From assembly GCA_026707545.1 (NCBI GenBank), contig JAPOWR010000001.1, positions 868,001-932,000 of the forward strand: a stretch of DNA of 64,000 bases. The letters are read 5' to 3'. Below are positions 27,069-37,925 of the stretch, one piece after another. The notes under the pieces were generated by a model that saw nothing but the letters and a program-made list of their open reading frames with translations, made no database searches and had not been told where the DNA came from. The stretch comes from Acidobacteriota bacterium (GTDB lineage: Bacteria; Acidobacteriota; Thermoanaerobaculia; Multivoradales; Multivoraceae). Within the stretch, counting starts at the first letter, position 1. Each line of letters begins with the position of its first letter. The position numbers were made by a program, and so were the translations under genes.

Positions 27069-28055
27069 TCAGGCCCGCTCGACCGGGAAGGCGATCAGAT
27101 CGTCGATTCGGCGCGCGCCCAGGTCGAGTCCGAGCAGGCGATCGAAGCCCAGGGCGACGCCGGCGCAGCGGGGAAGGCCGCTCCCAAGCGCGGCGAGAAA
27201 GCGGGATGGCATCGGCGGCTCCGGGCGGCCCGATTCGCGCCGCTTGATCAGGTCGTGTTCGAGCCGCCGCCGCTGTTCGCGAGCGTCGGTGAGTTCGCCG
27301 TAGCCGTTGGCGAGTTCGATGGGACCGACATAGGCCTCGAAGCGCTCCGCCGTCCTTGGATCGCTGGTTCCGATCCGGGCCATCGCGGCCTGGGAAGCGG
27401 GGTAGTCGAAGACGATGGTGACCCGGTCGGGCGGGAACGTCGGCTCGACCGTCTCGACGAACAGGCGTGAAAGAAGGTCGTCGCGGTCGAGATCACCGGC
27501 GTCCCGGGCCGAGGAACTGCGCTCCACGGCGCGGCGGAGGTCCACGTTCGGCGTGTCGTGCGGATCGAGACCCGTGTGACGTTTCATCAGTTCGGTGTAA
27601 CTGGCGTAGACCGCCTCTTCCAGAGGGTGGGAGCCGGCGAGAAGGGTCTCGATCAGGGCGACCACTTCGCGCATCAGCCGAATGTGGTCCCAGCCGACGC
27701 GATACCACTCCAGGATCGTGAACTCGGTGTTGTGCCAGCGGCCTCGCTCACCGCCCCGGAACGCCTTGCAGACCTGGTAGATCGATCCGGAACCCGCGGC
27801 CAGAAGCCGTTTCATCGCCAGCTCGGGCGAGGTCTGGAGGTACATCCGACGGCTCGGGAAACCAGGCGCCTCGACCTGACAGCCCAGGCTGTCCAGATGC
27901 AGGTCGAGCGTGGTCTCGGTGCAAAGAAGCGGCGTCTCGACCTCGAGGACGTCCCGCTCGGCAAAGAAGGCGCGCAGTTCGGCCAGCATCGACGCCCGCC
28001 GGCGCAGTGCCTCGGGCGTTGCGGTGGGGCGCCAGTCGGCGCCGTTGCCGGTCAC
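27069..28055 (-). CDS. epmA: Elongation factor P--beta-lysine ligase (EpmA/GenX/PoxA)
   Basis: A 328-residue class II lysyl-tRNA-synthetase-like catalytic core without the anticodon-binding domain, as expected for EpmA. Motif 2-like 'IYQVCKAFRGGERGRWHNTEFTILEWY' and motif 3-like 'CAGVALGFDRLLGLDLGARRIDDLIAFP' are clear, as is 'YLQTSPELAMKRLLAAG'. It attaches (beta-)lysine to the conserved lysine of EF-P. The efp gene lies 9 nt upstream on the same strand, so substrate and modifier are co-transcribed. No epmB (lysine 2,3-aminomutase) is in the window. Confidence 0.92.
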   Translation of the reverse strand: MTGNGADWRPTATPEALRRRASMLAELRAFFAERDVLEVETPLLCTETTLDLHLDSLGCQVEAPGFPSRRMYLQTSPELAMKRLLAAGSGSIYQVCKAFRGGERGRWHNTEFTILEWYRVGWDHIRLMREVVALIETLLAGSHPLEEAVYASYTELMKRHTGLDPHDTPNVDLRRAVERSSSARDAGDLDRDDLLSRLFVETVEPTFPPDRVTIVFDYPASQAAMARIGTSDPRTAERFEAYVGPIELANGYGELTDAREQRRRLEHDLIKRRESGRPEPPMPSRFLAALGSGLPRCAGVALGFDRLLGLDLGARRIDDLIAFPVERA

Positions 28056-28064
28056 CGTGCGGCC

Positions 28065-28634
28065 CTAGGTCTTGGCGCGGGAGACGTACTCCCCGGTGCG
28101 GGTGTCGACCCGGATCGACTCGCCCTGTTGGATGAAGAGCGGGACCTTGACGGTCGCGCCGGTTTCGAGCCTGGCGGGCTTGCTGCCGCCGCTCGACGTG
28201 TCGCCCTTGAGGCCCGGATCCGTCTCGGCGACCTCCCTGATGACGAAGTTCGGCGCCTTGACCTGGATGGGATGACCGTTCCAGAGCGTGACGTTGCAGA
28301 TGTCCTCTTCCTTGATCCACTGCTCGGCGCCGGCGAGCGCCTGCACGTCCGCTTCGACCTGGTCGTAGGTGTCGGGATTCATGAAGAACCAGTGTTCGCC
28401 GTCGCTGTAGAGGTACTGCATCGACGTGTCGACGACGTCGGCGCCCGCGAGCAGATCGCCGGGCTTGAGCGTCTTCTCGTTGACCCTTCCACTCAGGAGG
28501 TTGCGCATCTTGACGCGGGTGAACGCCTGGCCCTTGCCGGGCTTGATGAAGTCGCAGGAGATGAGCACGTTCGGTTCACCGCCCTCGAGCACCTTGAGTC
28601 CGGTTCGGACCTGGTTCATGTTGTAGCTGGCCAT
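28065..28634 (-). CDS. efp: Translation elongation factor P
   Basis: Relieves ribosome stalling at polyproline. At 189 residues it has standard length and three beta-barrel domains: '[21 protein letters not shown]' with the modifiable Lys34, '[23 protein letters not shown]', and C-terminal '[20 protein letters not shown]' to '[13 protein letters not shown]'. Lys34 is the residue lysylated by EpmA, encoded directly downstream. The ATG at 28634 begins the conserved '[14 protein letters not shown]'. Divergent from the DUF4097 gene. Confidence 0.96.
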   Translation of the reverse strand: MASYNMNQVRTGLKVLEGGEPNVLISCDFIKPGKGQAFTRVKMRNLLSGRVNEKTLKPGDLLAGADVVDTSMQYLYSDGEHWFFMNPDTYDQVEADVQALAGAEQWIKEEDICNVTLWNGHPIQVKAPNFVIREVAETDPGLKGDTSSGGSKPARLETGATVKVPLFIQQGESIRVDTRTGEYVSRAKT

Positions 28635-28784
28635 GGCTGGAAACCGCCCTCCCGCGTCACTCGAAACCCTAGCAGCCTGTAGCCGGCGGTCTGGCTGTGA
28701 AACCCTGCCTTCTCGCCTGCGTTGTGTATCGGTGAAGGGCGCGTCTCGCGCCGCAACTCTCAGCACCGAAACCAGGAGAGAGCG

Positions 28785-29996
28785 ATGACCATCCGACCCT
28801 CGAGTTCCGTACCCGATGTTCCGAACCGCAACGCCGCCCCCGTGTCTGGCAGGTCGTTTCGGGTCGTGGGCGTCGGCGCCCTGTGGGCGGCCGCGTTCCT
28901 GGCCGTCCCGGCTTTCGGCGAGTTCGACGAGAGTTACCAATTCGACGCGAACTCGCTCACCGTGTCCAGTCTGATCGGCAAGATGGAGATCGGGCCGGCA
29001 ACAGGTAGCCAGTTCGAGGTCGAGGTGTCCGTCCGCGGCAGGGACGGTACGCGGGAGAACATCAGGCTCGACGAGGACACGCGCGGGTCGCGGGCACGGT
29101 TGGCTGTGGAGTTTCCAGTCGAGGAGGAGAGACGGTACGTCTACCCCGAGTTCAGCCGTCGCCGCGCCAACCTGTGGTCGCGCCGGCCGGGCAGTTCCGA
29201 GAGTCTGCTGGGCGAGATCCTCCGCTCCATGTCGGGCCGCCGCATCCGGATCGAGAGGTCGGGGAGCGGCCTGGAAGCATGGGCCGATGTGACGATTCGG
29301 GTTCCGGAGGGGCGGTCGCTCAAGGTCGAACTGGGAGCGGGCGACATCGATGTGTCGGATGTCGCCGCCGATCTGGAAATCAAGACCAGGGCCGGCATGG
29401 CCGAAGCCGCCAGTCTCGACGGCGACGTGAAGATCGGCGTCGGCAGCGGTGGACTGACGGTGCGGGACGCGCGCGGTCGGCTGGTCATGGACACCGGCAG
29501 CGGCGGCGCAAGTCTGGACCGCTTCGAGGGTTCGGCGCTCTCGATCGACACCGGCAGCGGCCCGGTAGCGGTCACCGAGGTTGCCGCCGAGGCGATCGAC
29601 ATCGACACGGGTAGCGGCGGGGTCACGGTGGACGGCCTTGAAGCCGAGCGGTTCTCGATCGACACCGGCAGTGGCAGCGTACGGGTCGAGTCCGCGGGCG
29701 CCGACTCCGCAGTGATCGATACTGGCAGCGGCAGGGTGCACCTGGCCCTCGAGCGGATGGGCGACGGCAGGTTCGAGATCGATACCGGCTCGGGCGGCAT
29801 CGTCATGCTGGTTCCGGAGGATCTGTCGGCCCGCTTCGACATTGACATCGGCAGTGGCGGCATCGATGTCGATGTGCCGATCGCGAAGACGCTGCACAAG
29901 TCGCGGGGCGAGATGCGCTTCATTGCCGGCGACGGCGATGCGCGCGTGATCCTCGACACGGGTTCCGGCAGCGTCCGCGTGGCGAGCGTGGATTAG
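28785..29996 (+). CDS. Secreted DUF4097-family beta-repeat protein
   Basis: A 403-residue protein with an N-terminal signal or anchor segment ('[21 protein letters not shown]'). The C-terminal two-thirds is a run of short beta repeats centred on 'IDTGSG': seven copies of DTGSG plus one DIGSG, spaced about 18-27 residues, as expected for a DUF4097 beta-helix. Such proteins are secreted or membrane-associated and of unknown function, often near anti-sigma-factor or PspC genes, which are absent here. AGGAGAG lies 4 nt before the ATG at 28785. The stop overlaps that of the EVE-domain gene by 4 nt. Confidence 0.8.
   Translation: MTIRPSSSVPDVPNRNAAPVSGRSFRVVGVGALWAAAFLAVPAFGEFDESYQFDANSLTVSSLIGKMEIGPATGSQFEVEVSVRGRDGTRENIRLDEDTRGSRARLAVEFPVEEERRYVYPEFSRRRANLWSRRPGSSESLLGEILRSMSGRRIRIERSGSGLEAWADVTIRVPEGRSLKVELGAGDIDVSDVAADLEIKTRAGMAEAASLDGDVKIGVGSGGLTVRDARGRLVMDTGSGGASLDRFEGSALSIDTGSGPVAVTEVAAEAIDIDTGSGGVTVDGLEAERFSIDTGSGSVRVESAGADSAVIDTGSGRVHLALERMGDGRFEIDTGSGGIVMLVPEDLSARFDIDIGSGGIDVDVPIAKTLHKSRGEMRFIAGDGDARVILDTGSGSVRVASVD
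29490..29971 (+). repeat. Degenerate in-frame repeats encoding D-T/I-G-S-G turns
   Basis: Eight copies of gac/gat-acc-ggc-agc-ggc-like codons at roughly regular intervals within the DUF4097 gene. They give near-identical 12-15 nt words separated by divergent spacers; a protein-level structural repeat rather than a mobile or recombining element. Confidence 0.8.
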
Positions 29997-30475
29997 TCCG
30001 CCGAGACGTCCGCCATCGCGCAGACGATCCCCCATTCCCGGGCCGTGACCGGCTGAACGGAGAGCCGCTGCCCGCGCCGGAGTAGCGCCATCCCCTCGAG
30101 GTCGGGCCGTTGCCGCAGTTCGGCCAGCGTCACCGGCTCGGCGAACTTGAGCCTGAACTCGATGTCGACGAGGTACCAGCGAGGATTCTCCGGGTCCGAC
30201 TTCGGGTCGTAGTGAGGGTCGTCCGGGTCGAACTGGGTGGGATCCGGGTAGGACTCGCTGCACACCCGGGCGAGGCCGACGACGGCGGTCGGCTTCGCGT
30301 TCGAGTGGTAGTAGAGAACGCCGTCGCCGATCCGCATCCGGTCGCGCATCAGGTTGCGGGCCTGATAGTTGCGCACGCCGTCCCAGTAGGTCGACCCGTC
30401 GCGGGCCAGGTCGTCGATGGAGTACTCGCCTGGTTCGCTCTTCATCAGCCAGTACTGGCGTTCGTCGCTGGACAT
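29993..30475 (-). CDS. EVE-domain protein (Thyn1-like)
   Basis: A 160-residue single-domain EVE (PUA-like) protein: '[20 protein letters not shown]', '[33 protein letters not shown]', and '[23 protein letters not shown]'. EVE domains bind modified bases in DNA or RNA in characterised members; the bacterial stand-alone protein's role is not settled. It is convergent and 4-nt overlapping with the DUF4097 gene, and lies 28 nt downstream of arginase on the same strand. Confidence 0.88.
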   Translation of the reverse strand: MSSDERQYWLMKSEPGEYSIDDLARDGSTYWDGVRNYQARNLMRDRMRIGDGVLYYHSNAKPTAVVGLARVCSESYPDPTQFDPDDPHYDPKSDPENPRWYLVDIEFRLKFAEPVTLAELRQRPDLEGMALLRRGQRLSVQPVTAREWGIVCAMADVSAD

Positions 30476-30503
30476 CGGGTTCTCCTGGTCGTCGTGCGGA
30501 CCG

Positions 30504-31415
30504 CTACAGGATGCTGCGGCCGAAGAGGGAGCTCAGCAGGCCGAGGGCCAGCTTCGCGGTCTGGTTGCGGGTGTCGAGAATCGGGTTGACCTCGACCACG
30601 TCGACGGAACCGATGCCTCCGTGCTCGGCGATCAGTTCCATCAGCAGGTGGCCCTCGCGGTAGCTCAGGCCGCCGGGAACCTGCGTGCCGACGCCCGGTG
30701 CTTCCCTGGGATCGATCGAGTCCATGTCCAGGCTCACATGGAGAAGGTCGACGTGGTCGAGTCGCTCCAGGGCTTCCGTGGCCAGTGGGGCCAGGCCGCG
30801 TTCGTCGATCTGGCGCATCGTGTAGGCGGTGATCCCAGTCTGCTGGATCAGCGCCTGCTCGCCCGGGTCCAGGTCGCGCACGCCGAAGAGGACGACATCC
30901 TCGATTCGCAGCTTGGCCCCGGGCCGCCCCACGTTGACGAGTTCCGGCACGCCGTGACCGCAGAGCGCGGCCAGGGGCATGCCGTGCAGGTTGCCGGTGG
31001 GCGACGTCTCGGGCGTGTTGAAGTCGCCGTGGGCGTCGATCCAGAAGACGCCCGTGCGGTGCCGGTGGGAGACGCCGCCGACCGTGCCGACGGCGATCGA
31101 GTGGTCGCCGCCCAGGACGAGCGGCACGGAGCCGTCGATCACTGCCTGGCTGGTCGCCTCGTAGATGCGTTCACAGGCGTCGACGACCGGCTCGAGGAAG
31201 TCGAGCCCCGGCCCGTTCGCCAGCGTGTCGCGTTCCACGGTCTCGATGTTGCCGCGGTCCTCGACCCGGTAGCCGAGTCCGGTCAGGGCCGACTTGAGGC
31301 CCGCGTACCGCAGGGCGGTCGGCCCCAGGTCGACTCCGCGGCGCGACTGACCCAGATCGAGGGGCGCACCGACGATGCGGATCGTCGTCTGGGCGGCGGA
31401 GGCCAGGCTCGACAT
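30504..31415 (-). CDS. rocF: Arginase
   Basis: Hydrolyses arginine to ornithine and urea with a binuclear Mn centre. 303 residues, normal length. Metal-ligand motifs of the ureohydrolase family are all present: 'LVLGGDHSIAVGTVGG', 'FWIDAHGDFNTPETSPTGNLHGMPLA' (landmark at about residues 121-146) and 'VSLDMDSIDPREAPGVGT'. 'GQSRRGVDLGPTALRYAGL' near the N terminus is typical of arginase rather than agmatinase. The ATG at 31415 is chosen because conserved sequence begins a few residues later. Divergent from lepA, 82 nt away. Confidence 0.92.
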   Translation of the reverse strand: MSSLASAAQTTIRIVGAPLDLGQSRRGVDLGPTALRYAGLKSALTGLGYRVEDRGNIETVERDTLANGPGLDFLEPVVDACERIYEATSQAVIDGSVPLVLGGDHSIAVGTVGGVSHRHRTGVFWIDAHGDFNTPETSPTGNLHGMPLAALCGHGVPELVNVGRPGAKLRIEDVVLFGVRDLDPGEQALIQQTGITAYTMRQIDERGLAPLATEALERLDHVDLLHVSLDMDSIDPREAPGVGTQVPGGLSYREGHLLMELIAEHGGIGSVDVVEVNPILDTRNQTAKLALGLLSSLFGRSIL

Positions 31416-31497
31416 GATGCGACGGTAGCAACTTCCCGGTAGAAGTCGTTCTTCCGGGTTCCGCCCGCGGCCCAAGCTCATAGGATGCGGAGTGTCC

Positions 31498-33288
<1,791 letters not shown>

Positions 33289-33291
33289 TGC

Positions 33292-35220
33292 CTACTCCGG
33301 CGTGTACCAGATCGGCGAGGACCAGGCGCGTTCCTGGATTGTCGGTGACACGTCCTGACGCGGCTCGACGCCTTCGCGCAGGGCGTCCCAGGTCGACCAG
33401 CGGCAGGTCGGGTTCTCGAGGACGCGCACGTAGTAGAAGGCGCGCTTCGAGGCGTCGAAGTCGGGATCCGTCCAGACGGCGCTGAGGTCGTCGGCGCCGG
33501 CGTCGTCGCTGATCTGGCAGGTCGCGAGGTCGACCGTGGCGCCGTTGTCGGGGCAACGGTGCGTGGCCGGATCGACCTCCGCGCCGTCGGAGCAGGCCAC
33601 GTCGTAGACCATCTCCGCGCCCTGCCCGTCGCTCGACCATCCCTTGATCACCTGCAGCCGGTCGAGCGGCGCGGCCAACGCGTCGCGCATCGCCATGACC
33701 GCGAAGGTCGGCGCCGCGCCGACATCGCCGGCCAGCAGGTCGCCTCCCATCGGCACGCCTTCCGCATAGGCCCTGGTCAGGAACTCGGCATCGTCGAGGT
33801 CGCCGTCTTCGAAGGCGCCGGCGAAGAAGCGGATCTTCATGCGCGGTCCGGACGTCGCGAAGGTCTCCTTGTTGCGCATCGCGTCGAAGAGCGCCTCGCG
33901 GGTGTTCTCCTCGGCCCAGACGCCGGCTAGGCCGGAGGCGCCCCAGGTGTAGTAGTAGGTGTCGCGAAAGGACCGGCCCGAGCCGTCGTCGGTGCGCAGC
34001 GCGGCATCCGACTCCTGCGTCGGGTCATCGCCCATGCTCTGGTTGGCGCCCTCACCGGGCACCGATCCGCGGAGTGTCGCCGTCGCGTCCAGAATCCCGA
34101 CCTTGGACCAGTAGTTGTCTTCCTGGAACGCGCCGCCCGAGACGTGCGTGTCGCTGGCGCCGATCAGGCCGAACTTGTACGGATTGGTCAGGCCGCCGTC
34201 GGCGAGCCGGAGACCGCGAATCAGGGCGTCGCGGACGTAGCTGCCGGGCGGGTCGCTGATGATCGTCGTCGCGATCTTGTACGGCATGATCTCGAAGTCG
34301 GCCCACTCGTCGTTGGGCGACAGCGCCGGATGGGTGTCTGACGTGCCCTTGACCTGGGTCATCTCGACGATCGGCTCGTTGCGCATCCGGACGTCGACGT
34401 AGTCCTCGTCGAGCGGGTCGCCGTAGAACTTCTCCATCTCGAACATCCGGCCGCCGGAGCCGTTCGGGTTGTGGGGGATGGCGAGCGCGTCGATGCCCTG
34501 GTCTCGCCACTCGTCCATCGCGGCCCAGAGATCCTCGGGGTTCTGCGAGTCGATCCGGCTGAACGGCGCTTCCGGGGCTTCGGAGCCGCGGAAGACCACG
34601 TTGCGGTGCAGGTTGTCCCGCTCGTAGCCGGACGACGTGTACTCGTAGGCGATGAAGGCCGTGAAGTTCCCCGGATCGTTGTGTGCCTCGGCCGCCTCGA
34701 TGATCCTGGACCAGGCGTTTCGAACGACATCCATGTCGAGGTGCTCGTCCTCGCCCTTCCGGGCGTTCAGGTAGGGGCGCATGCCGACGAAGATGCCGCG
34801 CCGTTCGTCGGCGTCCTCGGCCACGCGGAGGTCGGCCGCGACCGGATGTCCGTACGCTGCCGAGCCGTCCTCGGTCATCGCCGGCAGCATCCCGAGGTAC
34901 ATGCCGTGGTCGGTCACGCCCTGGAAGTCGAGCGGCCGGTCGAGCTTCATGTCGAAGCCGGCGGGGTGCTTGATCGTCCCGCCCTTGGCGAACTCGTAGG
35001 CGTCGTTCGGATCCGTCGTCGTGCCGAAGATGAAGGCGTCGAACGAGTATCTGGTGTGGACGTGGAGGTCGCCGAAGTACGCGTTCTTCGTCGGGTTCGG
35101 GCCTTCGGCCGTGCCCTCGGCCACTTCCCCGGCGTCGGCAGAGTCGTCGCTCGGCGCGCAACCGGCGATCAGCAAGGCGGAGAACGCGGTCGCCGCCGCG
35201 AGCATCGTCAGCTTCTTCAT
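33292..35220 (-). CDS. DUF3604-domain lipoprotein
   Basis: A 642-residue predicted lipoprotein: signal peptide with lipobox 'LLIAGC', mature Cys near residue 21, then an acidic linker. DUF3604 begins with a PHP-like metal motif 'YFGDLHVHTRYSFDAFIFG'; further likely ligands lie in 'LDFQGVTDHGMYLGML', 'ALAIPHNPNGSGGRMF' and 'FGLIGASDTHVSGG'. The domain is common in marine bacteria and is presumed to be a metal-dependent hydrolase, but no substrate is established. A second DUF3604 gene is divergent, sharing a 94-nt intergenic region. AGGAGA precedes the ATG. Confidence 0.85.
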   Translation of the reverse strand: MKKLTMLAAATAFSALLIAGCAPSDDSADAGEVAEGTAEGPNPTKNAYFGDLHVHTRYSFDAFIFGTTTDPNDAYEFAKGGTIKHPAGFDMKLDRPLDFQGVTDHGMYLGMLPAMTEDGSAAYGHPVAADLRVAEDADERRGIFVGMRPYLNARKGEDEHLDMDVVRNAWSRIIEAAEAHNDPGNFTAFIAYEYTSSGYERDNLHRNVVFRGSEAPEAPFSRIDSQNPEDLWAAMDEWRDQGIDALAIPHNPNGSGGRMFEMEKFYGDPLDEDYVDVRMRNEPIVEMTQVKGTSDTHPALSPNDEWADFEIMPYKIATTIISDPPGSYVRDALIRGLRLADGGLTNPYKFGLIGASDTHVSGGAFQEDNYWSKVGILDATATLRGSVPGEGANQSMGDDPTQESDAALRTDDGSGRSFRDTYYYTWGASGLAGVWAEENTREALFDAMRNKETFATSGPRMKIRFFAGAFEDGDLDDAEFLTRAYAEGVPMGGDLLAGDVGAAPTFAVMAMRDALAAPLDRLQVIKGWSSDGQGAEMVYDVACSDGAEVDPATHRCPDNGATVDLATCQISDDAGADDLSAVWTDPDFDASKRAFYYVRVLENPTCRWSTWDALREGVEPRQDVSPTIQERAWSSPIWYTPE

Positions 35221-35257
35221 CGGCTTCTCCTCAAGAGGGGTATCGAGGCAGTCTACT

Positions 35258-35271
35258 ATTGGGTAACCAAT
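35258..35271. promoter_or_regulatory. Inverted repeat between the divergent DUF3604 genes (possible operator)
   Basis: ATTGG-GTAA-CCAAT is a perfect 5-bp-arm inverted repeat near the middle of the 94-nt shared intergenic region, in an A/T-richer patch than its surroundings. A second small inverted repeat TCTCG-AGAT-CGAGA lies just before the plus-strand ribosome site. A shared regulator is possible; this is pattern only. Confidence 0.3.
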
Positions 35272-35314
35272 CGCTGTTTGAGTTTCTCTCTCGAGATCGA
35301 GAAGGAGGTTCGCT

Positions 35315-37900
35315 GTGCGGAAGCTGACGGGTGGATTCGTTCTCGTCCTGGCGGGCGCCTTGGTGGCTGGGTCTCCGGGCCAAAGTGCTGAGCTGGACCC
35401 GGATCTCAGGGAGCGCGTCGACGCGTTGATCGCGGACGTCGCCCGGTCCCCGACGACCGTTTCGAACGTCGCCGAGCGCACTTCGGTTCTGTGGGAATGG
35501 GCGAACGTCGTCTCGATGCAGGGCGGCTTCGTGCCCAAGAACCTGCCCCTCGTCGTGTTCTACGGGCCGTTCCCCCGGCCTGGGACGGAACCGGCTCCGT
35601 TCCAACTCGCGTCGCTGGACGACTATGTGCGGCAGCTCGCCTGGCTGGACGAGGACGAGGAAGCCCTCGGAACCGTAACGCGCACCGGATCCGAGGTGTT
35701 CGAGGCACGCAGTTGGGCGACGATCGAGGTCGTCTACATGGTCGGCTCGCTCGGCATGCAGGAGGGCGGCGGGATCGTGATCTCGACGCAGGGCGCCGGA
35801 GGCTACGGCCGGTTGCAGACGACGGATCCCGCCGGCGACCACTACGTCTCCGCCCGGGTGAGCCGGGAAGGCATCAGCCTGGAGCAGGATGCGCACCCGA
35901 TCTGGGGCCCGTACGGCGGCTTCCGCGGTCCTGCCGGTTTCCCGACTCTTCGGGTTCGCGGCGGGGATCTCTCGCCGGGCGACGCGATCACGTTGACCTA
36001 CGGAGACCGGAGCGGCGGCGGCCGCGGTCTCGGCGTCGGCGAGTTCAGCAACGACCGGATCTCGCTGCCGATTCACGTCGACCCGGGCGACGGCAGGGTC
36101 TACGAGATGCCGCCGGCGACGTACGAGGTCGTGGGCGGGGCGGCGGAACGGGTCCACGGCTTCGCCCCGTCGATCGTCGGCACAGGCGAACCGTTCGTCA
36201 TCTCGGTGCGCGCCGAGGACCGGGTCTACAACCGGGCGACCCGGGACATCCCAGGCCTCCAGGTCCTGCTCGACGGCGAGCAGGTGGCCGAACTGCCGGC
36301 CGGGCAGGCGATCCACCTGGTCGAGCTGGTCGCCGACGCGGAGGGTGTCCATCGCTACACGTTCCGCAGCCCCGACGGCGAGGTGACGGGCGCCGCGAAT
36401 CCGGTGTGGGTGCGAGCGGATCCCGAACACCGGCTCTACTGGGGCGAGACCCACGGTCACTCCGGCTTCGCCGAGGGCCAGGGCACGCCGGACGGCTACT
36501 TCGCCTTTGCCCGCGACGATGCCCGCCTCGACTTCATCACGATGAGCGAGCACGACATCTGGCTGACGGACGGGCTCTGGGAGGAGTTGAACGAGGCAGT
36601 CCGAAAGTTCCACCGGGAGGGCGAACTGCTGGTCTTCGCGGGTTACGAGTGGACGTCGCCCCGGCAGCGCGGCGGTCACCACAACGTGTTCTTCCGGAAC
36701 GTCGGTATGCAGCGGGTGGGTGTGCAGGCCGCGCCGAACCTTTCCGAGCTCTATCGCGGCCTGCGTGCCGAGTACGACACGGACGACGTGCTGATCATCC
36801 CCCACGCCCACCAGAATGGCGACTGGCGGCAGAACGACTTCGAGATGGAGAACCTGATCGAGATCATGTCGGGCCACGGCACGTTCGAGTGGTTCGGCAG
36901 CCGCTACCTGGAGCAGGGCTTCCGGGTCGGTTTCGTATCCGCGTCGGACGACCACCGGGGTCATCCGGGATACTCGCCCGGTCATCAGGCCGGCGCCTCG
37001 GGGCGCAGGTCGAACATCTTCCAGTTCGGCGGTCTGGCAGCCGCCTGGGCGCCGGCGCGCACCACGGACGCCGTGTTTGGCGCACTCAAGGCGCGCCACG
37101 CCTACGCGACCACCGGAGCGCAGCGGATCGTGCTCGATGCCCGGCTGAACGGGGCGCGGATGGGCAGCGAACTGGACCAGACCGATCGCCGTGTACTCGA
37201 GGGGCGGGCGATCGGCACCGGGCCGATTCGCCGCGTCGACCTGATCCGCAACGGCGAAGTCGTGGCGACCTTCGACACCCGCGGCGCCGGCGGTTCGGCG
37301 CTGCCGGAGGGCCAGTTCGAGGCCCTGGTCAGCTTCTTCTCGGAGACCTGGGTCGACATCCGGGACAACCCGCGTGGCCAGCGGCCGTGGCAGGGAACCG
37401 TGACGGTCGAAGGCGCGGAGCTGGTCGGCGGTCGCCTGACCGGAACGCCGTTGCCAGCCGACCGCTTCGGCGTCGACGGGAACACGGCCAGCTTCGACTT
37501 CACGACTCGGGGCTCGCGCCGGTCCTTCGCGCTGGTGCTGGAGGGCGATCCGGCGGCGGTTCGGCTCAGCCTCGAGATCGCGGCCGCCGCCGAATACGGC
37601 ACCGCGCCGACGCAGGTGCGCACGCCGCAGCGGTTCGCTGCGGCGGAGTTCACGCTGGCCCTGCCGGCGGCGCCGGGAACGTCGGCCGATGCCCGCGGCG
37701 GCAACGAGCACGTGTTTCACGAAGGCGACTACGAGGACAGCGTGCGGGTCGACTTCGTCGAGGGACTGCGCGACGACGTCACCTTCCGATTCACCGACTT
37801 CGGCGAGGAAGAGGACTGGTACTACCTCCGCGTCGAGCAGATCGACGGCCACCTGGCCTGGTCGAGCCCCTGGTGGGTCGGCGGGGAGAAGCCGCGCTGA
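35315..37900 (+). CDS. Secreted DUF3604-domain protein, long form
   Basis: An 861-residue protein with a signal peptide ('GGFVLVLAGALVAGSPGQSAE'). Residues to about 370 form beta-rich domains ('GDAITLTYGDRSGGGRGLG'), then DUF3604 with 'YWGETHGHSGFAEGQGTPDG', 'ARLDFITMSEHDIW', 'VLIIPHAHQNGD' and 'GFVSASDDHRGHPG', and a beta-rich C terminus ending 'YYLRVEQIDGHLAWSSPWW'. That ending resembles the C terminus of the divergent paralogue ('YYVRVLENPTCRWSTWD'). GTG start with a strong AAGGAGG 6 nt upstream. Same uncertainty about substrate as the paralogue; length suggests an extra N-terminal binding domain. Confidence 0.85.
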   Translation: MRKLTGGFVLVLAGALVAGSPGQSAELDPDLRERVDALIADVARSPTTVSNVAERTSVLWEWANVVSMQGGFVPKNLPLVVFYGPFPRPGTEPAPFQLASLDDYVRQLAWLDEDEEALGTVTRTGSEVFEARSWATIEVVYMVGSLGMQEGGGIVISTQGAGGYGRLQTTDPAGDHYVSARVSREGISLEQDAHPIWGPYGGFRGPAGFPTLRVRGGDLSPGDAITLTYGDRSGGGRGLGVGEFSNDRISLPIHVDPGDGRVYEMPPATYEVVGGAAERVHGFAPSIVGTGEPFVISVRAEDRVYNRATRDIPGLQVLLDGEQVAELPAGQAIHLVELVADAEGVHRYTFRSPDGEVTGAANPVWVRADPEHRLYWGETHGHSGFAEGQGTPDGYFAFARDDARLDFITMSEHDIWLTDGLWEELNEAVRKFHREGELLVFAGYEWTSPRQRGGHHNVFFRNVGMQRVGVQAAPNLSELYRGLRAEYDTDDVLIIPHAHQNGDWRQNDFEMENLIEIMSGHGTFEWFGSRYLEQGFRVGFVSASDDHRGHPGYSPGHQAGASGRRSNIFQFGGLAAAWAPARTTDAVFGALKARHAYATTGAQRIVLDARLNGARMGSELDQTDRRVLEGRAIGTGPIRRVDLIRNGEVVATFDTRGAGGSALPEGQFEALVSFFSETWVDIRDNPRGQRPWQGTVTVEGAELVGGRLTGTPLPADRFGVDGNTASFDFTTRGSRRSFALVLEGDPAAVRLSLEIAAAAEYGTAPTQVRTPQRFAAAEFTLALPAAPGTSADARGGNEHVFHEGDYEDSVRVDFVEGLRDDVTFRFTDFGEEEDWYYLRVEQIDGHLAWSSPWWVGGEKPR

Positions 37901-37925
37901 CCTTGGCGTTACGGTTCGAGTTGCC

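Noticed and set aside
35231..37852. Very long open frame on the strand opposite the long DUF3604 gene; similar ones lie opposite the TonB receptor (43669-46509), isocitrate lyase (9896-11359) and the molybdo-hydroxylase large subunit (4711-6867)
   Set aside because: These are typical of high-GC coding DNA read antisense: translations are Arg/His/Asp/Val-rich, without recognisable domains, and the plus- or minus-strand partner is a clear conserved gene.
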